Origin: Candidatus Flexicrinis proximus
GTDB lineage: Bacteria > Chloroflexota > Anaerolineae > Aggregatilineales > Phototrophicaceae
Assembly: GCA_016712885.1 (NCBI GenBank)
Contig: JADJQF010000004.1
Span: forward strand, 496,001-560,000
DNA: 64,000 nt
Reading direction: 5' to 3'
A program made the position numbers and the translations under genes. Each line of letters opens with the position of its first letter. Position 1 is the stretch's first letter. Under the pieces are notes generated by a model, which worked only from the letters and a program-made list of their open reading frames with translations, did not search any database and was not told where the DNA came from. Shown here piece after piece: positions 16,603 through 24,998 of this stretch.

Positions 16603-19467
16603 CTACTTTCTGCGCGCCTCGATCAGGTCGATTGCCTGCGTAAGGATATCTAGGCCGTGGGCGATGTCACTGCCAAGGTGCAGGCGGACAGCACGGCACT
16701 TGTGCGCATCGAGCGCCTCGAAGTCCCCGGCGGCTTGTGCAGAACACAGCGTTCCAAAGCTAAAGGGCATGTCCGGGATAGCGAGATCCTGAGCATAGTC
16801 GGCGGTAAGCAGCATGAAGACCCCGATGTTTGCGCCGCCCTTGTGCAACTGACCTGTACTGTGCAGATAGCGTGGTCCGTAACCGATGGTCACGGCACGC
16901 TTGGTAATATGCCGCAGGCGCCGCCGCAGACCGTTGAGCGTTGCATCGGTTTCTTCGGTGGTCGGCACATAGGCGAGCATCGCGAAATAATCTCCCGTCA
17001 TCGTCCCTGCCAGATGGGCCGCCACCAGATGAACCAGATCGCCGCGGTCGAAGTTGTGCTGGTTGACCAGTTCACGCAGGATCGCCGACGAGTGCTTATC
17101 GGCGTACAGCTTGGTTCCATTCTTCTCGGCGATGGGAGTCGCATCGGGCAAACTGCCGGTTGCCTTATAGTGGTCCAGAATGCGTGCAGTATTCTGCTTG
17201 CTTTCGGTCACATTCGGCTCGTCGAATGGATTGACGCCCAGCATCTTCCCTGCAATTGCAGTGGCGTACTCCCACCGGAAGAACTCGCCGCCCAGCGCAT
17301 AGCGGTCCTTGATGAGCAGGGTCAGGCGCGGATGCCCAGCCTCACGCAACGCACGGATGAGCGGGTCGAGCTCGGCATTTCCCGGGTCGTCCTGCACTTT
17401 GATATAGACAAATACCCGATCGCTCGAGTAATCGTGGGGCATCCCGATCGAAGCGCCGACGACCGGGACAATGCCCTTTCCTTCTTTACCCGTGCTTTCA
17501 GCGACCAGCTGTTCCGCCCAACTGCCGAAGCTGGAAATACTCGGGCTAGTGAAGATCGAGACCTTGTCGCACCCCCTGTGGGCCAATGCCCCCATGAGTG
17601 CGCCAAGATACGCGCCGGGATTCATCGCGCTTGCGATGCCGGACCCTGATGATTTCATCATGTCGGTCGCGCTGGTCCACAGGGCGTCGAGGTCGATTCC
17701 CAGCAGCGCTGCCGGAACGAGGCCGAAATAACTCAGCGCACTGTAGCGTCCGCCGCTGTCTGCCGGGTTTTCGAACAGGTCCTTGAAGTGCTTGCTGCGT
17801 GCTTCTTCCGCCAGGATCGTGCCGGGGTCGGTTATGGCGATGAACTGCGCGCCGTTATTTCCGGACTTTGCGTAGAAGTAGTTGTAGAATGCCTGCGTCT
17901 CGATTGTCCCGCCTGACTTGCTGCTCACGATGAACAGCGTCCCGGCGAGGTCAATCTGCGATTCGATTCGCGCCAGTTGGTCGGGATTGGTGCTGTCCAG
18001 CACCAGAAGTTTTCCGAAGCCCTCGGCGTTTCCGAAGGTCGCGCTCAGCACTTCGGGCGCAAGGCTGCTGCCGCCCATCCCCAACAGGACGGTATGCGAG
18101 TATTTTCCCTTGGCTTCCGCCTGTAGCGCCTTGAGACGTGCCAGGTCGATCGTCTTGTCGATATCAAGCCACCCGAGCCGCTGCTCGATCTTGGCCATCG
18201 TCGGGCCGTGGTTCTTCCAGATGCTGCCATCCTTTGACCACAACCGCCCATTGATGAACTCGCGGTCAATCTGCTTGATCGCTGCGTCGAACGCTTCGGA
18301 GTGCATGCCAAGCGCGGCATTCTGATGGGTGATGATCCCGCTTGCAAGCACAGTCCGCTTGGAATCAAGCTGCTGCATCAAAGCGTCGAACGAAGCGGTA
18401 AAGGACTCGACGCCGTCTTCCTGCAGCCGTTTGGTCACGTGATCAAGTTCGATCCCGACTTCAGCCAGCTGATCGACGATGATCGGCGCGTCACCGATTT
18501 CGTCCAGGATCGATTCCCTCACCGTCCCGTGATCCTTGAAGGCGACCAGAGTATCCGGGGGCACGGTATTCACCGTGTCCCTCCCGATCAGCGCGTCGAG
18601 ATAGATCGTATCGGGGTAGACGGGGTTCTTGGTGCTGGTCGAGGCCCACAATGGCCGCTGGACCCACGCGCCGGCCGCGCGAAGCGCCTTAAAACGTCCA
18701 CCGTAGAACACTTCCATGAACTTCTTATACGCAATCTTCGCGTTAGAGATGGCCGCTTTGCCGAGGAGCCGGTTATTGAGCGCAACCCGGTCGAGATCGC
18801 GGCCCTGTGCAGCACGCAGGTTGTTTTGAAGCATCGGATCGATCATCGAGTCGATCCGGCTGATGAAAAAGCTGGCTACAGACGCGATACCGGCAACCGA
18901 TTTTCCCTCAGCCGCCCGCCGCTCAAGGCCCTTGATATAGGCCTCAACAACTTCCAGATAGTTGCTCACAGCAAAAATCAGGGTCACATTGACATTGATG
19001 CCGCTGTAAATCGATTCCTCAATGGCCGGGATACCGGCAGCGGTCGCCGGAATTTTGATCATGACGTTCGGGCGGTTGATGATCCCGAACAGCCGCTTCG
19101 CTTCAGCTGCGGTCTCCGCCGCCTTCATGGCCAGATGCGGTGAGACCTCAAGGCTGACATAACCGTCAACGCCGCCCGTTCGGTCATAAATGGGCTTGAA
19201 CATATCGGCTGCCTGGCGGATGTCTTCAATTGCCAGTTTCTCGAACAGGTCTTCCGTATCCAGGTCGAGATTGGCGACGATCTCGGCATCATAGTCATCA
19301 CTGCCGCCGATTGCCTTCTGGAAGATAGTCGGGTTAGATGTAACTCCGACAACTCCCATCTCATCGATGTATTTGCGGAACGTGCCGTCGTTGAGGAGTT
19401 TGCGGCGAATATTATCTATCCAGATGCTCTGTCCAAGCGCCTGTACGTCTACCGGGGGATTTGTCAT
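16603..19467 (-). CDS. tal-pgi: Bifunctional transaldolase / glucose-6-phosphate isomerase
   Basis: 954 residues from ATG 19467, chosen for the AGGAGAT site just upstream. Residues 1 to about 370 are transaldolase: GVTSNPTIFQKAI near 42-54, Schiff-base Lys in NVMIKIPATAAG, and SVASFFISRIDSM. Residues about 410-950 are phosphoglucose isomerase: GMGGSSLAPEV, SSKSGGTIET, and a basic C-terminal helix. Transaldolase moves dihydroxyacetone units in the non-oxidative pentose phosphate pathway. The isomerase interconverts glucose-6-P and fructose-6-P, so the fusion links two fructose-6-P steps. It begins 18 bases after rpiB. The fusion is known in other bacteria. Confidence 0.95.
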   Translation of the reverse strand: MTNPPVDVQALGQSIWIDNIRRKLLNDGTFRKYIDEMGVVGVTSNPTIFQKAIGGSDDYDAEIVANLDLDTEDLFEKLAIEDIRQAADMFKPIYDRTGGVDGYVSLEVSPHLAMKAAETAAEAKRLFGIINRPNVMIKIPATAAGIPAIEESIYSGINVNVTLIFAVSNYLEVVEAYIKGLERRAAEGKSVAGIASVASFFISRIDSMIDPMLQNNLRAAQGRDLDRVALNNRLLGKAAISNAKIAYKKFMEVFYGGRFKALRAAGAWVQRPLWASTSTKNPVYPDTIYLDALIGRDTVNTVPPDTLVAFKDHGTVRESILDEIGDAPIIVDQLAEVGIELDHVTKRLQEDGVESFTASFDALMQQLDSKRTVLASGIITHQNAALGMHSEAFDAAIKQIDREFINGRLWSKDGSIWKNHGPTMAKIEQRLGWLDIDKTIDLARLKALQAEAKGKYSHTVLLGMGGSSLAPEVLSATFGNAEGFGKLLVLDSTNPDQLARIESQIDLAGTLFIVSSKSGGTIETQAFYNYFYAKSGNNGAQFIAITDPGTILAEEARSKHFKDLFENPADSGGRYSALSYFGLVPAALLGIDLDALWTSATDMMKSSGSGIASAMNPGAYLGALMGALAHRGCDKVSIFTSPSISSFGSWAEQLVAESTGKEGKGIVPVVGASIGMPHDYSSDRVFVYIKVQDDPGNAELDPLIRALREAGHPRLTLLIKDRYALGGEFFRWEYATAIAGKMLGVNPFDEPNVTESKQNTARILDHYKATGSLPDATPIAEKNGTKLYADKHSSAILRELVNQHNFDRGDLVHLVAAHLAGTMTGDYFAMLAYVPTTEETDATLNGLRRRLRHITKRAVTIGYGPRYLHSTGQLHKGGANIGVFMLLTADYAQDLAIPDMPFSFGTLCSAQAAGDFEALDAHKCRAVRLHLGSDIAHGLDILTQAIDLIEARRK

Positions 19468-19485
19468 GGTATCTCCTGCATGCAA

Positions 19486-19947
19486 TCACTCACCACCGAG
19501 GTGAGTACGCTCAATATCCTGTAACTTCAAGAAGCGGCGTTCGTATCTGCCATCAGGGTTCGGCTGGGCGCGAACGAACGCTTCGACCAATTGCTCCGCG
19601 AGCGACGGCCCAACAATTCGACCGCCCAGGCACAATACGTTCATCCGGTCATGCTCGACCCCTTGCGCGGCACTGTAGGTGTCGTGCGCGATAGCGGCGT
19701 AGATGCCGGGGAACTTGTTGGCCGCGATGCACGCGCCGATGCCGCTGCCGCAGATCACGATGCCGCGCTCGGCAAAGCCATCCAGCACCGCGTGGGCGAC
19801 CGCCGCGGCCGTATCGGGATAGTCGGCGCGGGTGGTGTCTGTTGCGACACCCAGATCGAGTACATTGTGGCCGTGCGCGGCTAGATAGGCGACGAGATGC
19901 GCCTTCAAGGTGTATCCGGCGTGGTCGCTGGCGACGGCGAGTTTCAT
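19486..19947 (-). CDS. rpiB: Ribose 5-phosphate isomerase B
   Basis: 153 residues from ATG 19947 (MKLAVASDHAG). The frame is open upstream to 20016, but family length and N-terminus support this start. Signatures are SDHAGYTLKAHL at about 7-18, the phosphate and active-site loop ICGSGIGACIAANKFPGIYAA at about 65-85, and EHDRMNVLCLGGR at about 99-111. It interconverts ribose-5-P and ribulose-5-P. It precedes tal-pgi by 18 bases, so a non-oxidative pentose phosphate operon (rpiB, tal-pgi) is clear. It is divergent from a DinB gene at 20119. Confidence 0.95.
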   Translation of the reverse strand: MKLAVASDHAGYTLKAHLVAYLAAHGHNVLDLGVATDTTRADYPDTAAAVAHAVLDGFAERGIVICGSGIGACIAANKFPGIYAAIAHDTYSAAQGVEHDRMNVLCLGGRIVGPSLAEQLVEAFVRAQPNPDGRYERRFLKLQDIERTHLGGE

Positions 19948-20051
19948 CACAGGGCGGCCTTTCCCAATCCCAGGTGGTGCGGGCTGAACGAAAATACCCT
20001 GTCCATTTTGGCGCATCTTCGGGGAAGGCGCAATCTTCGGTTGATGCCACG

Positions 20052-20080
20052 TTGCGGATGCTTCCCGTCGGCGCTATACT
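20052..20080 (+). promoter_or_regulatory. Sigma70-type promoter for the DinB gene
   Basis: TTGCGG at 20052-20057, a 17-base spacer, and TATACT at 20075-20080. The start of transcription would be near 20087, giving a leader of about 32 bases before ATG 20119. Spacing and both boxes fit a housekeeping promoter. Confidence 0.65.
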
Positions 20081-20118
20081 CCGCGATTAGCACTTATGTG
20101 CATATTTCAGGGGGAATT

Positions 20119-20634
20119 ATGCCGCATCCACTCGTCCTTCAACTGCGCTTCACCCGCAGCGAATTTCAACGTGCGCTCAAAGGCGTCACCGCTGAAGAAG
20201 CGGTACAGCACTTCGGTCCGATGAATTGTATCAGTTGGATTGTCGGCCATCTGGCATGGCAGGAGCAGATGTATTGGCTGACGCAGGCGCAGGGAATTAC
20301 GCCTGCGCCAGAGGTTAACGCCTGCGCAAATGGCCAGCCGATGACCTCTCCGGTATTGGACGAAATGTGGGCAGCCTGGAAGCGCGTCACCGCTGAAGTC
20401 GACAAGTTCCTTGAACCGCTGGACAGCGCAACCTTAGTGACACACACCCTCAGGCTTGCTGCGCCTCACGAGCCCTATAAAGAGAGCATCGGGACGCGTA
20501 TCCGCCGCACGACTTATCATTATTGGTACCACACCGGCGAGTCGCAGGCGATCCGTCAGCTGGTCGGCCATACTGGTCTGCCGCAGTTCGTGGGCGACAT
20601 CGGTGACAAAGCGCCGTATGTCCCCGAATCCTGA
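20119..20634 (+). CDS. DinB-like four-helix protein
   Basis: 171 residues from ATG 20119 behind AGGGGGAA. Helical protein with the DinB/YfiT-like pattern: NCISWIVGHLAWQEQMYW at about 35-52 (first metal-site His in GHLAW), a middle helix, and YHWYHTGESQAIRQLVGH near 134-151 (second His cluster). DinB-fold proteins bind a divalent metal through three His. Many are thiol-dependent transferases or detoxification proteins, but the activity here is unknown. The 3' third is duplicated at 22631-22801 beside a second copy of the downstream gene. See the tandem-duplication finding. Confidence 0.85.
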   Translation: MPHPLVLQLRFTRSEFQRALKGVTAEEAVQHFGPMNCISWIVGHLAWQEQMYWLTQAQGITPAPEVNACANGQPMTSPVLDEMWAAWKRVTAEVDKFLEPLDSATLVTHTLRLAAPHEPYKESIGTRIRRTTYHYWYHTGESQAIRQLVGHTGLPQFVGDIGDKAPYVPES

Positions 20635-20659
20635 CATTCGGGATCAAGCGCGTAATCCT

Positions 20660-20677
20660 AAACAGCATATACTGTTT
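20660..20677 (+). promoter_or_regulatory. -10 box inside an 18-bp inverted repeat
   Basis: AAACAG and CTGTTT flank CATATA. The TATACT box at 20668-20673 lies within the palindrome, about 47 bases before the protease-like gene at 20720. A dimeric regulator bound here would block the -10 region. No clear -35 is visible, so the operator is inferred. Confidence 0.4.
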
Positions 20678-20719
20678 AACGTTCGCACTTCGCAGCCTCT
20701 CACCCCAGGCGGATCCTCC

Positions 20720-22408
20720 ATGCATTCTCGGTTTATGCTCTTTACTGTAATTGCACTGTGCCTGTTTGCCTTCGTCCCACATCTTGCAGATGCACAAACC
20801 CCTGTCCCAACACCTGTCAATGCCGGTCGTGAGTTCTTTACACTCGGCGGCCGCAACGATCATGTCTTTGTGTACCCGGAAGCGCAGCAAGGGCTTGCAC
20901 AAGGAGTGAAAGACGCACTTTCGGCTTCCTTCGCGGTCTACCAACCCCTGTTCGGACTGAAGAGCGGCCAGACAGGTCAGACCCCGTTTCAGGTCGTCGT
21001 CTTCTATCAAGGCGATCCGGCAAGGCAAGAGCCTGATGTAATCGCGCGCGGCGGTATTCTGCCTAAGCGGTCGGCCTTAGTGCTGATGACCGATATTTAT
21101 CCGCTTGAGCCGATCCTCGACGAAAGTGTATGTTTCATTGAATTGTTCAATCTCTACCTGACGGACACAGCTCATCGCGGCGGCGGAATCGCCCATGAGC
21201 TTACTCACTGCTATGTGCAGCATTACAATCCCAACGGATTTGGCGCGGACAAGACAGCGGTTCAGTGGTGGAGTGAGGGCGGCGGAGACTGGTTGGCGTC
21301 GCTAGTCTATCCAGCTGAATTCCCGATGCGGCGTCATAACAATTTTCGCTATGACCGCAGCACTCTTATCCGGCAATATACGAATCTGCATTTCTGGGCG
21401 TGGGTGGCTGGGCCGGAGGGGTTAGGCAGCAGTCAGGCCGTCGTCGACTATTTCATGACGATGCCGGCAGACATCACACAGTATCCGGCGCTGCTTGAGG
21501 GAATAAAACCCGGAACGAACCCGATTGATTTTCATCACAACTGGATACTGGCGCTGTTTGAAAATCGCGTGCCCTTCCAGCCAAACATGGGCCTTGCCGG
21601 TACGATATACGAGAATGCATCAGGGGGAAGTGTGCGCCTAAACGGCGTGCGTTTCGCGGGCGATCACGCTGTTATTAACGGGATTAAGGTTGACCCCGGC
21701 AGCCGCGCCGTCGTAACACTCTCGGCTGCGCGCGAACACAATTACGCTGTCAGCCTAAAACTGGGCGGCAGGTGGCAGCGGCTTCAGGATGGTACCCAGC
21801 TCGATTTCTGCCCGGAAGGGGGCAAGCTCGATGTATTGTTTAGCCGTGCAAACGCCCCGACCGAAGGGGATCGCGCGAACTTCGTCCTGACCTTCACTCA
21901 AGATCCGAACCCATCAAACCCGCCGTGCATACCGAAGACCGATCCCACGCCTGTGCCCCGTGCCTGCATCACTGGCGCGTGGGTGGTGGCTGAATTTCCG
22001 GCTTCCATGCTTGGGGCCGAAGGCATCAAAGTTGATACGACCGGCTACATTTATGAATTCAAGGCCGATGGGACGTATACGGGTGTGTATGGCATCTTTG
22101 CACAGTTACCGGATGCAGGCGGCAATATCACTGTGAATATCCCGTTTGTTGGCACCTACAACATCAGTCCGATGCAGGGCAGCCCAACGATTTACGCCGT
22201 CCACGAATTCTCAATGACAATGCAGCCCGGCGGCTCAGCGATCGTTACGTCGAGGGGCGGTGACACAGGCGATGTGACAAGTGCTTACTATAACGTCTTC
22301 AGGGATACGACGGCGTTTCTGGCTGACGGTGAACTGTCCTGTAATGCTCAAACACTGGAATGGGTGTCCAGCGCGGGGTTTGTTTTCAGACTCAGCCGGC
22401 AGCCCTAA
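20720..22408 (+). CDS. Secreted HExxH protein, predicted gluzincin-type metallopeptidase (copy 1)
   Basis: 562 residues from ATG 20720. Signal peptide about 1-25 (cleavage near ADAQT), then a short Pro/Thr stretch. The N-terminal catalytic-like domain contains IAHELTHCYVQHY with HELTH at 159-163, and 23 residues further on WWSEGGGDWLAS with E186. The spacing fits a gluzincin zinc site (two His plus a downstream Glu in a WxEG helix). A second beta domain at about 270-390 and a C-terminal domain beginning ACITGAWVVAEF at about 422 follow a Pro-rich linker. It is probably an exported peptidase of the MA clan. Family assignment is by motif only. A paralogue lies at 22880. Confidence 0.85.
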   Translation: MHSRFMLFTVIALCLFAFVPHLADAQTPVPTPVNAGREFFTLGGRNDHVFVYPEAQQGLAQGVKDALSASFAVYQPLFGLKSGQTGQTPFQVVVFYQGDPARQEPDVIARGGILPKRSALVLMTDIYPLEPILDESVCFIELFNLYLTDTAHRGGGIAHELTHCYVQHYNPNGFGADKTAVQWWSEGGGDWLASLVYPAEFPMRRHNNFRYDRSTLIRQYTNLHFWAWVAGPEGLGSSQAVVDYFMTMPADITQYPALLEGIKPGTNPIDFHHNWILALFENRVPFQPNMGLAGTIYENASGGSVRLNGVRFAGDHAVINGIKVDPGSRAVVTLSAAREHNYAVSLKLGGRWQRLQDGTQLDFCPEGGKLDVLFSRANAPTEGDRANFVLTFTQDPNPSNPPCIPKTDPTPVPRACITGAWVVAEFPASMLGAEGIKVDTTGYIYEFKADGTYTGVYGIFAQLPDAGGNITVNIPFVGTYNISPMQGSPTIYAVHEFSMTMQPGGSAIVTSRGGDTGDVTSAYYNVFRDTTAFLADGELSCNAQTLEWVSSAGFVFRLSRQP

Positions 22409-22416
22409 GCACCGCG

Positions 22417-22630
22417 CTAGCCTTTGACGTAAGAAAGCTTCTCAGCGACTTTGCCGTCGCGGATGCGAAACACATCGACCCCGCGCACGTGACCGCTTCC
22501 CCAATCGTATCGCCAGCGGATGATCCCCCGGTCGCCGCTGGCGAAGATGTACTCGATCTCGAAAGCGGCGTTAGGCGACGCGCCGAACAACCGCTCCCAC
22601 ATGCTGCGTACTGCGGCCTGTCCGCCGTAG
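22417..22630 (-). pseudogene. Truncated SnoaL/NTF2-like gene (C-terminal remnant)
   Basis: The minus strand encodes ...GGQAAVRSMWERLFGASPN through AEKLSYVKG and a TAG at 22417. It is nearly identical to the last 71 or so residues of the intact gene at 24581-24931. The N-terminal 45 residues (start and first helices) are missing. The homology stops at 22630, where DinB-derived sequence begins. An ATG at 22602 could give a 61-residue product, but with half the fold lost I regard it as a remnant of a tandem duplication. Confidence 0.8.
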
Positions 22631-22801
22631 TCTCACGAACCCTATAAAGAGAGTATCGGGACGCGTATACGCCGCACGACTTATTATTATTGGTGCCACA
22701 CCGGCGAGTCGCAGGCGATCCGGCAGATGCTCGGCCATACCGGTCTCCCGCAGTTCGTGGGGGACATCGGCGATAAAGCGCCGTATGTGCCGGAATCTTA
22801 A
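22631..22801 (+). pseudogene. Truncated DinB gene (C-terminal remnant)
   Basis: 57 codons including TAA at 22799-22801, reading SHEPYKESIGTRIRR... to ...APYVPES. They match the last third of the intact DinB gene (20464-20634) at nearly every residue. One change is W-C-H in place of W-Y-H. There is no start codon or RBS, and similarity to the parent ends exactly at the stop codon. Together with the SnoaL remnant it marks the junction of a tandem duplication. Both parents have CTCAC at the break, a possible microhomology. Confidence 0.82.
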
Positions 22802-22834
22802 CAATGTGAACGGAGCGCAACTTTTCGTTTCTCC

Positions 22835-22840
22835 TATAAT
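22835..22840 (+). promoter_or_regulatory. -10 box for protease-like copy 2
   Basis: TATAAT located 40 bases before ATG 22880. It lies just after the DinB remnant, in sequence with no similarity to the region before copy 1. The -35 is not evident. Confidence 0.5.
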
Positions 22841-22879
22841 GGGCAGTGTTGTCTCTGAACTCACTCACTGTTAGGCGGA

Positions 22880-24580
22880 ATGTCTATGCGCGCACGCGGC
22901 ATGCTAGGTTGCGTTATTGCCCTGTTTGTCCTTACCAGTCTTTCTATGTCAACGCTTGCCCAAACTCCCGTACCCACCCCGCGTCCGCCGGTGCTGCGAG
23001 AGTTCTTCACGGTTGGTGGTCGCCCCGACCATTTGCTTCTGTATCAGGAAAACTACGCGTCTTATCCTCAGCTGATCAAAGACGCGTTGAACACTACTTT
23101 TGGCGTATACCAGCCACTATTCAGTAAAGGCGCGTCGACACAGATCCCGTTTCAGATCGTGATCTGGGCGACGGACAATCCCACACGCGGCATCGTCATC
23201 GGTCCGGATGGCGAGGAACAACATCCGTTTTCCTCAGGCGCCCTTGTTCCGGCGCAGTCTGTGGTGAATGACTCGCCGGTCGCGGACATCACGAGAGTGA
23301 TCCTTGATGATGAGGTGTGTTACATCCGGCTCTACCTGCCATTCGTAACCACCACCCACAAGGAGGCCTCGATTGCCCATGAGCTTGCCCACTGCTACCA
23401 GCATTTCTACAACCGCCAGGTATTCGTATTGAAGGTGGTTGCCGACTGGTGGGCGGAAGGCAGCGCGGAGTGGCTCGCATCTACGGTCTACCCGGCTCAA
23501 TACCCGATCAGCCGGATGTTCCGCTACAACCGCAGTGCATTGGTCGCTGCCTATACCAATCTGTACCTGTGGAACTTTATCGCGTCGGCGGAAGGTGCGG
23601 GCAGTACTGAAGCCGCCATGGACTTTCTGCTGTCGGTTTCACCCGATGTCTCTACATTCCCGGACGTCCTGGGACGCCTGAACCCCAACCAGGACAGTAC
23701 CGAGACGTTCCACCGCTGGATGTTTGCGCTGATCGAAGGTCGCATTCCGTTCCAGCCGGAAATCAATCTGCCCGGTTTCACGACCAAAGTGGTTTCCGGA
23801 GGCAGTGTATCGTTCAACATCCCGCGTTTCTCCGGTGACCGCGCTAAAGTATTGGGGATCAAGGTCGATCCGGGCAACAAAGCCGTCGTGACGGCGACGG
23901 CCCTGCTCGATAACAATTACGCCGTGAGCGCCAAGATCGGGGCGACATGGGTACGCCTGCCCAATGGTCGTGAGCTCGAATTTTGCCCGCAGAACGGTAC
24001 GCTGGAACTGCTGATCAGCCGTGGCAGCAGCCCCACAACTGCCCAACCGGACTTCTCGCTGATCTTCACCCAGAAGGAGAGCGATTCGCCCTGCACACCG
24101 AAACCGGATGACGAAACCCCCGAGTCCGCCTGCATCACTGGCGCATGGGTGGTGACATCGTTCCCTCCATCGGTTCTGGGCGGCAGCACTTTCAAAGTGG
24201 ATATGTCTGAGTATGTGTACTTCTTCCACGCGGACGGAACGTATACCGGAGAATACGACATCACGGCGCGCCCCGACGATGGAAGCGTCCTCGAAATCGA
24301 CATCCCGTTCGAGGGTACATATAGCGTCACGGCGGTTGAAGGCTCTCCCGGCAGATATGCCGTGCAGGGATTCACGATGGCGCTGCTACCCGGCGGAACA
24401 GCCTCAATCGTGACGGCCGGTGGCCAAACGTCACAGATCGCGAATGTCTACTATCGCGCGTTTGCCCAATATGGCTTTGACGCCTGGAAGCCGTCCGGCG
24501 TCATCGACTGCTATGAGGACGAGATGTCATGGCGGTCCGTGCCGGACTTCGACTGGACACTGAGCCGGCTAATCGACTAG
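22880..24580 (+). CDS. Secreted HExxH protein, predicted gluzincin-type metallopeptidase (copy 2)
   Basis: 566 residues, ATG 22880 after AGGCGGA. Signal peptide about 1-28 (STLAQT). Zinc-site motif HELAH at 167-171 in SIAHELAHCYQHFY, then WWAEGSAEWLAS with E193, the same layout as copy 1. By eye about half of the aligned residues are the same. Conserved blocks are REFFTxGG, YQPLF, ACITGAWVV and FxADGTYTGxY. A unique insertion near 105-125 replaces part of copy 1. It shares the three-part organisation of copy 1 (peptidase-like, beta, C-terminal domain after a Pro/Glu linker). It is followed directly by the convergent intact SnoaL gene. Exported protein processing or nutrient release is plausible. 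The substrate is unknown. Confidence 0.85.
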   Translation: MSMRARGMLGCVIALFVLTSLSMSTLAQTPVPTPRPPVLREFFTVGGRPDHLLLYQENYASYPQLIKDALNTTFGVYQPLFSKGASTQIPFQIVIWATDNPTRGIVIGPDGEEQHPFSSGALVPAQSVVNDSPVADITRVILDDEVCYIRLYLPFVTTTHKEASIAHELAHCYQHFYNRQVFVLKVVADWWAEGSAEWLASTVYPAQYPISRMFRYNRSALVAAYTNLYLWNFIASAEGAGSTEAAMDFLLSVSPDVSTFPDVLGRLNPNQDSTETFHRWMFALIEGRIPFQPEINLPGFTTKVVSGGSVSFNIPRFSGDRAKVLGIKVDPGNKAVVTATALLDNNYAVSAKIGATWVRLPNGRELEFCPQNGTLELLISRGSSPTTAQPDFSLIFTQKESDSPCTPKPDDETPESACITGAWVVTSFPPSVLGGSTFKVDMSEYVYFFHADGTYTGEYDITARPDDGSVLEIDIPFEGTYSVTAVEGSPGRYAVQGFTMALLPGGTASIVTAGGQTSQIANVYYRAFAQYGFDAWKPSGVIDCYEDEMSWRSVPDFDWTLSRLID

Positions 24581-24931
24581 TCAGCCTTTGACGTACGACA
24601 ATTTTTCGGCGATTTTGCCATCTCGAACGCGGAACACATCGACACCACGGACGTGACCTGCTCCCCAATCGTATCGCCAGCGGATGACCCCTCGGTCTTC
24701 GCTGGCGAAGATGTCCTCAATCTCGAACGTGGCGTTGGGCGACGCGCCGAACAGCCGCTCCCACATGCCGCGCACCGCTGCCTGTCCCACGTAGCGCTCA
24801 CCGTCAGGCGCAGGGCTGGTGTTCTCAAACACACAGTCGTCTGTCATCAGCGCCATAATCGTGTTGATGTCGTGGCTGTTAAACGCCTCGTGGAAGCGCT
24901 GGATGAGTTCCAGCGCAGCGCCGCTCGTCAT
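24581..24931 (-). CDS. SnoaL/NTF2-like protein
   Basis: 116 residues from ATG 24931. It begins ALELIQRFHEAFNSHDINTIMALMTDDCVFEN, the characteristic opening of the NTF2-like/SnoaL alpha+beta barrel, and continues with WRYDWGAGHVRGVDVFRVRDGKIAEKLSYVKG, the closing beta-strands. Members include polyketide cyclases, ester-bond hydrolases and many uncharacterised small-ligand binding proteins, so the reaction is not predictable. The stop abuts the stop of the convergent protease-like gene (24580/24581). A partial copy lies at 22417-22630. Confidence 0.9.
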   Translation of the reverse strand: MTSGAALELIQRFHEAFNSHDINTIMALMTDDCVFENTSPAPDGERYVGQAAVRGMWERLFGASPNATFEIEDIFASEDRGVIRWRYDWGAGHVRGVDVFRVRDGKIAEKLSYVKG

Positions 24932-24952
24932 AGTCCTGTCGCCCCTGGTCGT

Positions 24953-24958
24953 TATACT
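24953..24958 (+). promoter_or_regulatory. Candidate -10 box for the 24999 gene
   Basis: TATACT, 41 bases before the GTG at 24999, followed by a GGGAGG ribosome site at 24985-24990. No clear -35 is seen. Confidence 0.4.
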
Positions 24959-24998
24959 CTTTCAGGAAGTATAGCGCCGATTCTGGGAGGAATTGGCT

